DNA of 34,564 nt, taken from NCBI GenBank assembly GCA_013377075.1, contig JACABD010000036.1, forward strand, positions 1 through 34,564. The letters are read 5' to 3'. The notes beneath the pieces were generated by a model. It had not been told where the DNA came from. It ran no database searches and was given only the letters and a program-made list of their open reading frames with translations. Shown here one piece after another: positions 8,247 through 16,927 of the stretch. Each line of letters starts with the position of its first letter. Position 1 is the first letter of the stretch. Position numbers and translations under genes: made by a program. The DNA is from Geobacteraceae bacterium (GTDB taxonomy: Bacteria > Desulfobacterota > Desulfuromonadia > Geobacterales > DSM-12255).

Positions 8247-11200
8247 TCAGAGTGCCCCCGTGCCGCTCAGCTCAGGGCGGTTTTTGCTGAACGCTACCCC
8301 GAGGCTGGCATCGATGGTGCACTCGTAATCTTCAAGACGGGCCACCAGCTTGCCGCTCTGGCGATCAAGGAATTCGATATTTGCATGGGCACTGTTCTGA
8401 CGCTCTTCGGTCACCCTGATGACGATCATCACGCCGTCTTTGGGGAATGCGTCCTGGTACTGACGGTATCTGCCGGCAAAGCAGGGGAGCGAGCCAAAGC
8501 CGTAGCGCTCGAAGCTCCAGAGGATCATCATCTGGAATGCCGTGTCAAGAAGGAGCGGATCGGTGAGCCAGCTGCTGCGTAGTGGCTGTTTGAACCATGC
8601 CCCGGGGTTTGGTGCTTTTCTGGCAATTGCGGCGATCCCCTTTTCCGAGCAGCCGGTGACAGTTTCAATGCCGTGCAGATCAGGGCCGTGGAAGAGTCTG
8701 CCGCTATCATAGACCTGGCTGCTGTCATGGGGATAGGGGGTCATCGGGATCTCCTTGATGGAAGGAAGTCCTTCAGGCAGCCTGGTGGCAAGGATGATTT
8801 CTGCCCTGGCATGAAGAAGTGACCTGCCGCCACCGTTCACTCCGGTAAGTTCCACCGGCACGATGTAAAAGGAGTCCCGCTTCTCTGCCTTGCCGGCCAT
8901 GACGGTCAGCTTGCAGCTTTTCTCCTTTTCGAGCACAACACCTTTGCAGATGCGCAGGTCGTTGAAACCGTGGAAACGGAGCCCGGGATTGCCATGCAGA
9001 GCAGCATGGGCAAGCCATTCGGCGATCACTGCCATGGGGAGCACTGCTTTATTGTCAATGATATGGGAGCGGAGAAACGGATAGTCACCGAGATTGAGAT
9101 TTATGGCCAGCGCCTCGGTGAGGCTGCGGGTCTTCTGTGATACCGCTTCTGACGGGGCATGGTCGTTCTCTGCCAGGGCGATGATCTCCACCGGAGCAGA
9201 TTCTGCGGCAATCTCCCTGACAAGGAAGTCCCCCCCCTCGGCAAGGCCGATAAGGCCGATACCTTCGCCATCAAAAAGCTTTTTCAGAGAAGGCGTCACC
9301 ATGCCGCCATCCCAGGGACCCCAGTTAATACTTACGGTGCGGCATTCAGGCCGCTTTCGTGACTCATCCTGGGCAATCTTGTTGAGTACCTCGTTGGCCA
9401 CCGCATAGTCGACCTGTCCGGTTCTGCCGAATCTGCCGGTGGTAGAGGAGAAGAGTGCTATCACCTTGAGATTGTCCCTGGAGGTCGCTTCGAGAAGGGA
9501 GCGGAGACCCGACACCTTGGTTCCGTAGACAGAGGCGAACTGCTCTCTGGATTTGTCGGTGATGAGCCTGTCGGCAAGTACCCCGGCGCCATGGACAATG
9601 CCGCTGATGGGGCCCACAGTGGAGCGAATCTCATTGAAAAGAGCGGCAACCTCATCGCTGTTTCTGATGTCGACAGTGCGGTAAAGAGCCCTGCCACCTT
9701 CGGCGGCGATCCTGTCAAGTGTCTCCCGCAGCTCCCGACCGGCAACAACCTGCTGATAACGTTCTTCAATATCTTTCGGATGGAGCTTGCCATCGGCATT
9801 TTCGAGGATGGCGCGCTTGATCTTCGGCTCTTCGCTGAGGCCTGTCAGCCAGTCCGGCTCCGCTTTCGGCATGGCTGTGCGGCCAAGCAGCAGAAGTGTC
9901 GGATTGCAGGCCCTGGAAAGAGCCTGCGCAGCTGCTGCGGTTACGCCACGGCCGCCGCCGGTGATAACCACCACATCATCACTGTTCAGCGGATAGCGGT
10001 CAGGTGTCGGCGCAGCAGGGAGATCGATGAGACAAAGGGCTGTCGTGCCGCTTGCAGAGAGGCCGCGCTCAACCGGCCCGCTTTTAAGCAGCTCGTCGGC
10101 GGCTGCTGCTGCCGCGCTCTGTGCATCAGTAAATTCGCCAAGATCGAGGGCCGCGCAGTTTACATCGGACCATTCATGGGCTGCGGTTTTGCTTAGTCCG
10201 GCAAGCCCCCCTGAAGTAGGATCTGCAAGGGTTGATCCCTCCAGTGACCCGAAAGCACCGTCAAGACGGGAGATGGTAGCAAAAAGCGCCCCGCCATCTT
10301 CGCCCGAATGGCGCAGAGTCGATGCAGCTCTTTTCAGAAGGAGGAAGGACTCTTCGAGAAAAACATCGTCACATCCCGACTGGGGGGCGATGATAACCAG
10401 CCCGGAGATACGGGCGCTGGCAAAGGCATCCTCTTCATCAACCTGGATAAGACGCGGCTTCGCGCCACGATTGCTCAGCTGGGAGTAAAGTTCGGCAACA
10501 AAGGGTGAACCGTCATCGGTAATGAGAAGCTCGCCGTCTGCAAGAGCCAGCTGCTCGCGGCCCGTGCTGCCAAGTGGCTGATGGATGAGGGCACGGCGGT
10601 TAATGGGCGCGGCCTTGGCAGTTGGTATGACGGTTTCAGCCACAACGGCGGCGGTTGCTACCGATACTGGCGCAGCAGCCGTTGCAGGCTCACTGCTCTG
10701 GCCATTGCCGAGGAAGTTGGCTATCTCGCCCAGGGTGTTCAATGTCCCAAGATGTTCAGGGCCGATAACCGGTGCTTGCGGCAATCGCTCCTGCACAGCC
10801 GAGAGAATTTCCACCCGCTTGATTGAGTCGATGCCGAGATCGGCGTCAAGTCCCATGGATAGGTCGAGCATTTCCGTCGGGTAGCCGGTTTTTTCGCTGA
10901 CCACGGCAAGAAGGACCGATGCGGTATCGGCTGTGGCAACGGCAGTCACGGGGGATGACGCAACTGCTGCACCCTGTCCGAGAAATGCGGCAATCTCGCC
11001 GAGGGTGTTCAGGGTTCCGAGATGCTCGGGACCGATAACCGGTGCGCCCGGCAGCTTTTCCTGCACGGCGGAGAGGATCTCGACCCGCTTGATGGAGTCG
11101 ATGCCGAGATCGGCATCCAGCCCCATGGAGAGATCGAGCATTTCCGTCGGGTAACCGGTTTTTTCGCTGACGACGGCAAGGAGGGTTGCTGCAGTGTCAA

Positions 11201-14200
11201 CCGCCGGAGCGCTGGCTGCGACAGGTGCAGCGGATGTTACTGCAACCCCGCCGGTTCCGAGAAATGCGGCTATCTCGCCAAGAGTGTTCAATGTTCCGAG
11301 GTGTTCCGGGCCGATAACCGGTGCTCCCGGCAGTTTCTCCTGCACAGCCGAGAGAATCTCGACCCGCTTGATGGAGTCGATGCCGAGATCGGCGTCCAGC
11401 CCCATGGAGAGATCGAGCATCTCTACGGGATAACCGGTTTTTTCACTGACGACGGCAAGGAGGACAGCGGATGTGTCAACTGCCGGTGCACTTGAAGCAA
11501 CCGGCGCAGGTGCCGACACTGGCGCAGCAGTGGGCACAGCTGCCGGGGTAAAACTTGAAGCTGCCGTCGGGGCAGGCTCAAATCTGACCGGCTCGTATAC
11601 GGGAAGAGCAGCTGCAACTCCGCCTGCAAGCACCATCTGCTGACTCTCCAAAAGGGTCTGGAAGGTTCTGGCAGCCCGCTCCTGTCCGTCGAGGAACTGG
11701 CGGTGGAGCTTTGCCGTATCCTCCTGCATCTTCTGGAGAAGGGCCATGCTCTCTCTGGTCACTCGTAGCGACTCTGCCAGGGCATCGCGGGAGACCGGAG
11801 CTGCTCCCGGTTGGCTGCTGACTACCGGCCCCTGACTGCTGACTACCTGTTTGACAGGCGAAGGAGCCCGCTTCTGCCTCGGAGTGACATAATTCGCTCC
11901 GCAGAGTGGTATTGTCATTGCCGGTTTGGCCGACTTCTTTGGGGGAATGAAATCTTCGTCCCACTTGGCCAGATGGAGGGTTTGGCCGCTGGCAACCAGC
12001 TGGGCAAGAGCCTTTGCCAGATCAACGATTCCTGACTTCTTGCCGTTTGAGGCATCAATGGCAACGCTTAAGAATTCCCGCTCGCCGAGGATCGATTTTA
12101 CCAGACCGGTGAGACGTGCTCCGGGACCGATTTCGACAAAAGTCCGTACACCGTCTGCATACATCGCCTCGATTTCGGCAACGAACTCAACGGCCGAGGC
12201 GAGCTGGCCGGCGAGAAGCTGCCTTGCGTCTGCCTCTGCAGATGGATAGATGGCGGCGCTGCTGTTGGCGTAGACCGGTGTACTGCCCGGATTGATGGTG
12301 ATATTTGCAAGGGCGGCAAGGAACGGCTCTGCCGCACCTGCCACCAGCGGGCTGTGAAAAGCTGCGGCAACGGGAAGTTTTTTTGCAGTAACCCCCCGTG
12401 CGGCCATGATCGCGGCTCCGCGCTCTATCTCGGCTGTGGCGCCGGATAGCACGGCCTGTGACGGAGCATTTTTGTTGGCAATGACCAGATCAAGCCGTTC
12501 CTCGGCGATGATCGCCTCGACAGTGGCCAGCGGTGCGGAGACAGCCAGCATGCTGCCGCGATCGCCGCCATCGCCTGCCATCAGCTTGCCACGCAGGCGC
12601 GAGAGACTGTGCAGAGCGGCTTCATCAATCCTGCCCCCTGCACAGAGTGCGGTCAGTTCGCCGTAGCTGTGACCGGCAGCAGCTTCTGCTGTAAAGCCGA
12701 ATGACTCCAGAAGGCGCAGGGCGCCGATGCTCACCGCGCCGATGGCAGGCTGGGCGCAGTCCGTTGCCCGGAGGCTCTCTTCATTGCGTGTTGCTGCCCC
12801 ATCGGTAAAGTCGGAAAGAGGATAGATAAGCTCGGAGAGGAGTCTGTTTGAGCTGTGTTCAAAGCCGTCATCAGCTGCGGCAAGGGAGTCGGTCAGCTGG
12901 GGAAAGGCGCAGGCCAGATCCCGGAGCATGCCGCAGTACTGGGAGCCCTGACCGGGGAAGAGGGCGGCTGTCCTGCCCGCTGGTTTTTCCGCTGAGTAGC
13001 AGATGCCGTCGGGTGTGCTCCAGCTGCCTGCCGGGCTGCTTTTCAGTAGTGAAAGAGCCTTGGCTGCCAGGGCAGGAAGGTCACTCTTTCCGTCTTCGGC
13101 AACAAGGATCAGGCGGCAGTTGGCAGACGCATCGAAGCATTTGCGGGCATTATGGGCGAAGCTGCGCAGGTCAAGCCACGGAGCAGCTGTCGGCAGGGTG
13201 GAGAGGGCCGTTTCAATCCCTTTGGCATCGTCCGCAGTAAAGGGGATGATCTGTACTTTACCGTCCCAGTCTGTGGCTACTCTTTTCGGAGAGTATTCTT
13301 CGAGAACGGTGTGGAAGTTGGAACCGCCAAAGCCAAAGGCGCTGACAGCGGCGCGGCGCGGCATGCCGTCCCGGGTCAGCCAGGGGCGCTTTTCTGTGGA
13401 AATATAGAAAGGGGTGTTCCCCCTGGTAACTTCGTCCAGCGGTTTTGTTACCTTGATGGTTGGTGGAATGACTTTATAGTGCAGGGCCATCGCTGCCTTG
13501 ATCAGTCCGGCAGCACCTGCAGAAGCTTTAGTATGGCCGATTTGCGACTTTACCGAGCCAAGGGCGCACCATGGCAAGTCGCTCTCGCCATAGACATCAC
13601 GCAGCGCCGAGACTTCTACGGCATCGCCGACTTTTGTACCGGTACCATGGGCTTCGATCAGGCCGATACTCTGTGGATCTGTTCCGGCGATTGAGTAGGC
13701 ATCGAGCAGCGCCCGTTTCTGCCCTTGTGAGCTGGGGGCGTAGATTGCATCCCCCTTGCCGTCGCTGGAGGAGCCGATGCCGCGGATAACCGCGTAGATC
13801 CGGTCGCCATCGCGCTCGGCATCAGACAAGCGCTTCAGTACTACCACGCCGAGACCTTCGCCGAGAATAGTGCCGTCACCATTGGCGTCAAAAGGTTTGG
13901 CATTGCCGCTTGGCGAAAGTGCGGGAGTCTTGCTGAAGCACATGTACATGAAGATGTCGTTAAAGGTATCAATACCGCCGGTGACAACCATGTCAGATTT
14001 GCCGGAGAGGAGCTCAAGGCCAGCCAGATGCAGGGCGCTGAAGGAGCTGGCGCAGGCTGCATCAACGACGCAGTTGGTGCCGCCGAGGTCAAACTGCTTG
14101 CTGATTCTTCCGGCAACGACATTGCCGAGAAGTCCGGGGAAGGAGTTCTCCTGCCAGGGTACGTAACTGTCGGATATGCGCTGCACAACGTCTTCGGCGG

Positions 14201-14693
14201 TCGTGTCGTCAACGCCGGCGTCTTTCAGGGCATTGCGCCAGATTGGGTGGCCGAGCCTCGCGCCGAGGGGGATCACCAGCTCAAGGGTTCCGGTGACGCC
14301 AAGAATGACGCTGGTTCTGCTCCGGTCAAACTGCTTGTCAGTGCCGTAACCGGCATCGGTGAGCGCCTGTCCGGCAGCAACCATGCCGAGGAGCTGGGAG
14401 GTATCGATGGCCTCCAGGGTGTTCGGCGGGATATTGTACTCCATCGGATTGAACTGGAGTGGATCGAGGAAACCGCCACGCTGGCCATAGGTGAAATCGG
14501 GCTTTTTCTGATCGGCATTATAGTAATCAGCCGGGTTCCAGTGGGTTGTGGGGATTTCGCTGATCGCATCGACCCCTTCGCGGATATTTGCCCAGTAGGC
14601 GGACTTCTCAGCCGCTTTCGGGAAAAGACAGCCGATACCGATTATCGCCAGCCGGTCTTTCCCTTCAGCTACTGCTTGGTTATCACTTCTCAC
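8247..14693 (-). CDS. pfaA: PfaA-type PUFA synthase subunit: KS-AT-ACPx3-KR-DH (Pfa2-like)
   Basis: The 2148-residue protein carries the chain during elongation. Domains: ketosynthase about 13-466 (Cys214 in DAACASS, His349 in EAHGTGT, His387 in QIGH); malonyl-type acyltransferase about 575-905 (GQGSQ at 581, GHSYGE with Ser676, AAFHSP with His780); a helical linker about 968-1025 typical of these synthases; three acyl carrier domains about 1073-1146, 1166-1239 and 1256-1329, each with LGIDSIKR and phosphopantetheine serines at 1107, 1200 and 1290; ketoreductase about 1570-1840 (VVVITGGGRGVT, Ser1750, Tyr1763); and a PKS-type dehydratase about 1860-2130 with His1877 and Asp2050 (LLLDTAFQ). 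The start is GTG, supported by AAGGAG eight bases upstream, and it overlaps the pfaD-like stop by 11 nt. Marine PfaA proteins commonly have five or more ACPs, so three is few. Activation needs a phosphopantetheinyl transferase encoded elsewhere. Confidence 0.94.
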   Translation of the reverse strand: MRSDNQAVAEGKDRLAIIGIGCLFPKAAEKSAYWANIREGVDAISEIPTTHWNPADYYNADQKKPDFTYGQRGGFLDPLQFNPMEYNIPPNTLEAIDTSQLLGMVAAGQALTDAGYGTDKQFDRSRTSVILGVTGTLELVIPLGARLGHPIWRNALKDAGVDDTTAEDVVQRISDSYVPWQENSFPGLLGNVVAGRISKQFDLGGTNCVVDAACASSFSALHLAGLELLSGKSDMVVTGGIDTFNDIFMYMCFSKTPALSPSGNAKPFDANGDGTILGEGLGVVVLKRLSDAERDGDRIYAVIRGIGSSSDGKGDAIYAPSSQGQKRALLDAYSIAGTDPQSIGLIEAHGTGTKVGDAVEVSALRDVYGESDLPWCALGSVKSQIGHTKASAGAAGLIKAAMALHYKVIPPTIKVTKPLDEVTRGNTPFYISTEKRPWLTRDGMPRRAAVSAFGFGGSNFHTVLEEYSPKRVATDWDGKVQIIPFTADDAKGIETALSTLPTAAPWLDLRSFAHNARKCFDASANCRLILVAEDGKSDLPALAAKALSLLKSSPAGSWSTPDGICYSAEKPAGRTAALFPGQGSQYCGMLRDLACAFPQLTDSLAAADDGFEHSSNRLLSELIYPLSDFTDGAATRNEESLRATDCAQPAIGAVSIGALRLLESFGFTAEAAAGHSYGELTALCAGGRIDEAALHSLSRLRGKLMAGDGGDRGSMLAVSAPLATVEAIIAEERLDLVIANKNAPSQAVLSGATAEIERGAAIMAARGVTAKKLPVAAAFHSPLVAGAAEPFLAALANITINPGSTPVYANSSAAIYPSAEADARQLLAGQLASAVEFVAEIEAMYADGVRTFVEIGPGARLTGLVKSILGEREFLSVAIDASNGKKSGIVDLAKALAQLVASGQTLHLAKWDEDFIPPKKSAKPAMTIPLCGANYVTPRQKRAPSPVKQVVSSQGPVVSSQPGAAPVSRDALAESLRVTRESMALLQKMQEDTAKLHRQFLDGQERAARTFQTLLESQQMVLAGGVAAALPVYEPVRFEPAPTAASSFTPAAVPTAAPVSAPAPVASSAPAVDTSAVLLAVVSEKTGYPVEMLDLSMGLDADLGIDSIKRVEILSAVQEKLPGAPVIGPEHLGTLNTLGEIAAFLGTGGVAVTSAAPVAASAPAVDTAATLLAVVSEKTGYPTEMLDLSMGLDADLGIDSIKRVEILSAVQEKLPGAPVIGPEHLGTLNTLGEIAAFLGQGAAVASSPVTAVATADTASVLLAVVSEKTGYPTEMLDLSMGLDADLGIDSIKRVEILSAVQERLPQAPVIGPEHLGTLNTLGEIANFLGNGQSSEPATAAAPVSVATAAVVAETVIPTAKAAPINRRALIHQPLGSTGREQLALADGELLITDDGSPFVAELYSQLSNRGAKPRLIQVDEEDAFASARISGLVIIAPQSGCDDVFLEESFLLLKRAASTLRHSGEDGGALFATISRLDGAFGSLEGSTLADPTSGGLAGLSKTAAHEWSDVNCAALDLGEFTDAQSAAAAAADELLKSGPVERGLSASGTTALCLIDLPAAPTPDRYPLNSDDVVVITGGGRGVTAAAAQALSRACNPTLLLLGRTAMPKAEPDWLTGLSEEPKIKRAILENADGKLHPKDIEERYQQVVAGRELRETLDRIAAEGGRALYRTVDIRNSDEVAALFNEIRSTVGPISGIVHGAGVLADRLITDKSREQFASVYGTKVSGLRSLLEATSRDNLKVIALFSSTTGRFGRTGQVDYAVANEVLNKIAQDESRKRPECRTVSINWGPWDGGMVTPSLKKLFDGEGIGLIGLAEGGDFLVREIAAESAPVEIIALAENDHAPSEAVSQKTRSLTEALAINLNLGDYPFLRSHIIDNKAVLPMAVIAEWLAHAALHGNPGLRFHGFNDLRICKGVVLEKEKSCKLTVMAGKAEKRDSFYIVPVELTGVNGGGRSLLHARAEIILATRLPEGLPSIKEIPMTPYPHDSSQVYDSGRLFHGPDLHGIETVTGCSEKGIAAIARKAPNPGAWFKQPLRSSWLTDPLLLDTAFQMMILWSFERYGFGSLPCFAGRYRQYQDAFPKDGVMIVIRVTEERQNSAHANIEFLDRQSGKLVARLEDYECTIDASLGVAFSKNRPELSGTGAL
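10707..11477 (-). repeat. Tandem ACP-encoding repeats (three units)
   Basis: Three copies of a unit of about 222 bp at 11256-11477, 10977-11198 and 10707-10928 encode nearly identical carrier domains separated by Ala/Pro/Thr/Ser-rich linkers. Spacing between the modified serines is 93 and 90 residues. The DNA of the units is also very similar, including the block around CCGCTTGAT(G/T)GAGTCGATGC, pointing to duplication kept alike by gene conversion. Copy number may vary between strains and can collapse in short-read assemblies. Confidence 0.9.
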
Positions 14694-16242
14694 TGAAATA
14701 CTCCTTCAGCTCATTATCCTGAACAGGGGTGATTTTTACAGCTTCGGCAGGGAGTTCAACCCCCTGGGCACGGAGCATCGCCACTCTGGTAAGAAAAGCT
14801 GCTCCATAAAGAATGTTTCTGGCAACGGTGACAACCCGCCGCTCTTTTGCCTCGGCAAGGAGAGAGCCCGCTGCCCACTCATTGAAAGCACCCATGGCAG
14901 GACCTGCCCAGACCTGATAATCCATCTTGCGGGATGGATGACCGTCCTTGGCCCAGTGGGCCCCCTGTCCCAGATACCATCTGAAGACCAGTGCCATGAG
15001 ATGCTTCGGCTCGCGTTCTGCCCGCTCCACCTGTTTCGGGTCACGTTTTTCAAAGAAGGCTCTGGTGTCACGCCAGATTTGATCAAGTGGCGCAAGGAAA
15101 AGGGTCTTCTCCAGCTTCTCCCGCTCCGCAGCCGGAATGTCGTCGATGCTGGCGCAGCTTTTGTAGATTTCATAGAGCTTCTGAGCCCGCATCGGGAACA
15201 TTGTACCACGTTTCAGTACCTGTACAGTCACACCCATTTCAAACATGTCGGCTGCCGGAGCCATGGTGACATCGGCCTGGCGGGTTTCCACCAGCATTGC
15301 CCGGACGGTGTCCGAGGTCCCTGACTCGATGCAGGCCTGATTGACCGAGCCGGTGACGATATAGGCTGCTCCCATGGCAAAGGCCGCTGCTGCCGAAGCC
15401 GGAGTGGAGATGCCGCCGCCAAGGCCGACGCTGAGGCGGCATCTGTAGCCTTGTTCCTGCTGCATCCGCTCTGCAAGGGACTTGATGGTGGGGAAGAGGA
15501 CGATGGCCGGACGATTGTCCGTATGTCCGCCGGAGTCAGCCTCTGCCGTAACATACTGGGCCATGGGGACTTCTTTTGCCATCTCGGCCTGCTCAGGGGT
15601 TATCTCCCCTTTTGCAACCAGTTCCTTGAGGAACTTTTCCGGCGGCGGCGAGAAGAAGCGGGCGGCAAGCTCTTCCCGTGATACTTTGGCAATGATCCTG
15701 TTTGGGGTATGAACCGTGCCGTCAGCAAGGCGGCAGATGCCGTGAAGGCGGTATCTGACAAGGGTCAGAGTCAGGGAGAGAAAGGCGGAAGCCTCGATCA
15801 GCCGGACACCTTTTTTTATGTAGAGGGATACCAGGGCCTCTTCAAGATCGGGTTCATGGGGGGAGTGGATCAGGTTGAAGCCGAAGGGGGTGTCCCCAAG
15901 GGAGCTTTTCAGCCTGTCAACGGCAGCCTCCACTTCATGGAGTGGCAGACCGGCAGCGCCAAAAAAGCCGAGCATCCCGGCTTTGCCGAACTCTTCGGCC
16001 ATCAGCGCCGAGCTGATCCCCTTGGCCATGGAGCCGCCAATGTAGGGATAGCGGATGCCGAGATCCTTGCAGAAACGGCTGCAACCAAGGTTTGCGGGGA
16101 GAACAGGCGGAGCAAATGCGTTCAGACCAGCGGTCATTGAGGCAGGCTCCCCGGATGCATTGATGGAGAGTGCAGAGCCTATTTTGCGAAGAGCATCAAC
16201 TGAAGCAGCGCTTGCAGCTACAGTAAAAACGGTATTTCCCAT
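14683..16242 (-). CDS. pfaD: PfaD-type enoyl reductase of the PUFA synthase (Pfa1-like)
   Basis: The 519-residue protein belongs to the FMN-dependent PfaD/trans-acting enoyl reductase family, related to nitronate monooxygenases. Visible signatures are IGGSMAKGISSALMAEEFGKAG near 67-88, FGFNLIHSP, the segment TAEADSGGHTDNRPA in the barrel, and GLGGGISTPASAAAAFAMGAAYIVTGS, which should bind the flavin phosphate. The C-terminal third (FEKRDPKQVERAEREPKHLMALVFRWYLGQGAHWA) is the helical extension specific to PfaD. It would reduce enoyl-ACP intermediates in selected cycles, which governs where double bonds remain. It is the first gene of the operon; the ATG has an AGGTGA site six bases upstream. 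Its end overlaps pfaA by 11 nt. Confidence 0.93.
   Translation of the reverse strand: MGNTVFTVAASAASVDALRKIGSALSINASGEPASMTAGLNAFAPPVLPANLGCSRFCKDLGIRYPYIGGSMAKGISSALMAEEFGKAGMLGFFGAAGLPLHEVEAAVDRLKSSLGDTPFGFNLIHSPHEPDLEEALVSLYIKKGVRLIEASAFLSLTLTLVRYRLHGICRLADGTVHTPNRIIAKVSREELAARFFSPPPEKFLKELVAKGEITPEQAEMAKEVPMAQYVTAEADSGGHTDNRPAIVLFPTIKSLAERMQQEQGYRCRLSVGLGGGISTPASAAAAFAMGAAYIVTGSVNQACIESGTSDTVRAMLVETRQADVTMAPAADMFEMGVTVQVLKRGTMFPMRAQKLYEIYKSCASIDDIPAAEREKLEKTLFLAPLDQIWRDTRAFFEKRDPKQVERAEREPKHLMALVFRWYLGQGAHWAKDGHPSRKMDYQVWAGPAMGAFNEWAAGSLLAEAKERRVVTVARNILYGAAFLTRVAMLRAQGVELPAEAVKITPVQDNELKEYFSEK
14701..14706 (-). promoter_or_regulatory. Ribosome binding site deciding the GTG start of pfaA
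   Basis: AAGGAG on the minus strand lies seven to eight bases before the GTG at 14693, inside the last codons of the pfaD-like gene. No ATG is equally well placed, which supports the GTG start and coupled translation. Confidence 0.75.
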
Positions 16243-16263
16243 TGATTTTCACCTGATTACACT

Positions 16264-16269
16264 ATTTTA
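16264..16269 (-). promoter_or_regulatory. Possible -10 element upstream of the pfa operon
   Basis: TAAAAT on the minus strand matches TATAAT at 5 of 6 positions and lies 21 bp before the pfaD-like ATG in an AT-rich stretch (16243-16320). No good -35 is correctly spaced. An alternative pair further upstream, TTGATT then TAGATA with 17 bp between, has a weaker -10. The region between the terminator at 16329-16360 and the gene is the only place an operon promoter could be. Confidence 0.3.
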
Positions 16270-16328
16270 CAGAAAACTATTTATCTACCTGAAAAAGCTT
16301 CAAAAATCAAGAAAAACAGGGGGAAAGC

Positions 16329-16360
16329 AAAGGGGAGACCACTTTCGCGATCTCCCCTTT
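16329..16360 (-). terminator. Rho-independent-type terminator after the DksA-like gene
   Basis: A perfect 10-bp stem, AAAGGGGAGA (16329-16338) with TCTCCCCTTT (16351-16360), has a 12-nt loop and lies 31 bp beyond the stop of the DksA-like gene. T residues at the stem foot and more T-rich sequence follow on the minus strand (GCTTT, then GTTTTTC). It would insulate the pfa operon from upstream transcription. Confidence 0.65.
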
Positions 16361-16391
16361 GTAATGAGCATGTCTGATCTGAAGTAACAAA

Positions 16392-16811
16392 TCAGGACTC
16401 TTCCTCTTCGCTTGATGCAATCTCACGATAAACCCTGTCTTCTTCGAAGCGTTTGGTCTGTGCCTGGAGCTTCTCCAGGTCTGCTTTGCACTTCACGCAA
16501 AGGCGGGCAAACGGCATGGCTTTGAGGCGGCCAAGAGGAATCTCCTCTTCACAATCCTCGCACACGCCGTACTCACCTTCATCAAGTCTGGCAAGTGCTT
16601 CATCGATGTTTCTGATCTTCTCCCGCTCACGATCTCCAAGAAGAAGGGTAAGTTCCCGGTCGCGTTCGTTTGATGCCTGGTCGTATATGTCACCGCTCGG
16701 CTCGTCAGTAAGGGACTCGGTACCGGATTTGAGTGTTTTCCCGATCTCCTCGAATGCCTCTTCCTTGAGTTTGAGCAGAACTTCTCTCATTTCCTCTGCT
16801 TTTTCAACCAT
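16392..16811 (-). CDS. DksA/TraR-family zinc-finger transcription regulator
   Basis: The 139-residue acidic protein has the DksA architecture: an N-terminal coiled coil (about 1-80) and a C4 zinc finger with Cys84, Cys87, Cys105 and Cys108 (CEDC...CVKC). The coiled-coil tip carries D41-I-Y-D44-Q-A46, matching the DxxDxA motif by which DksA enters the secondary channel of RNA polymerase. DksA-type proteins modulate rRNA and amino-acid promoters together with ppGpp. The size, four cysteines and tip motif favour a functional DksA homologue, possibly one of several paralogues, over a short TraR protein. The ATG is preceded by CGGAGC. It is followed by a terminator, so it is probably not part of the pfa operon. 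Confidence 0.9.
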   Translation of the reverse strand: MVEKAEEMREVLLKLKEEAFEEIGKTLKSGTESLTDEPSGDIYDQASNERDRELTLLLGDREREKIRNIDEALARLDEGEYGVCEDCEEEIPLGRLKAMPFARLCVKCKADLEKLQAQTKRFEEDRVYREIASSEEEES

Positions 16812-16927
16812 TTGTTATTGCTCCGAATCTTCTGAATTTTAAAAATTAATATCTGCCAAAAAGCGGATGAATAATACAGCAACAGGGGGAGTTGTCAAGA
16901 GTAAAGCCCTCTGAAAAAGTTAATCCG

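Noticed and set aside
11022-11495. Plus-strand repetitive open frames opposite the ACP array
   Set aside because: They repeat because the ACP units repeat; no independent start or motif.
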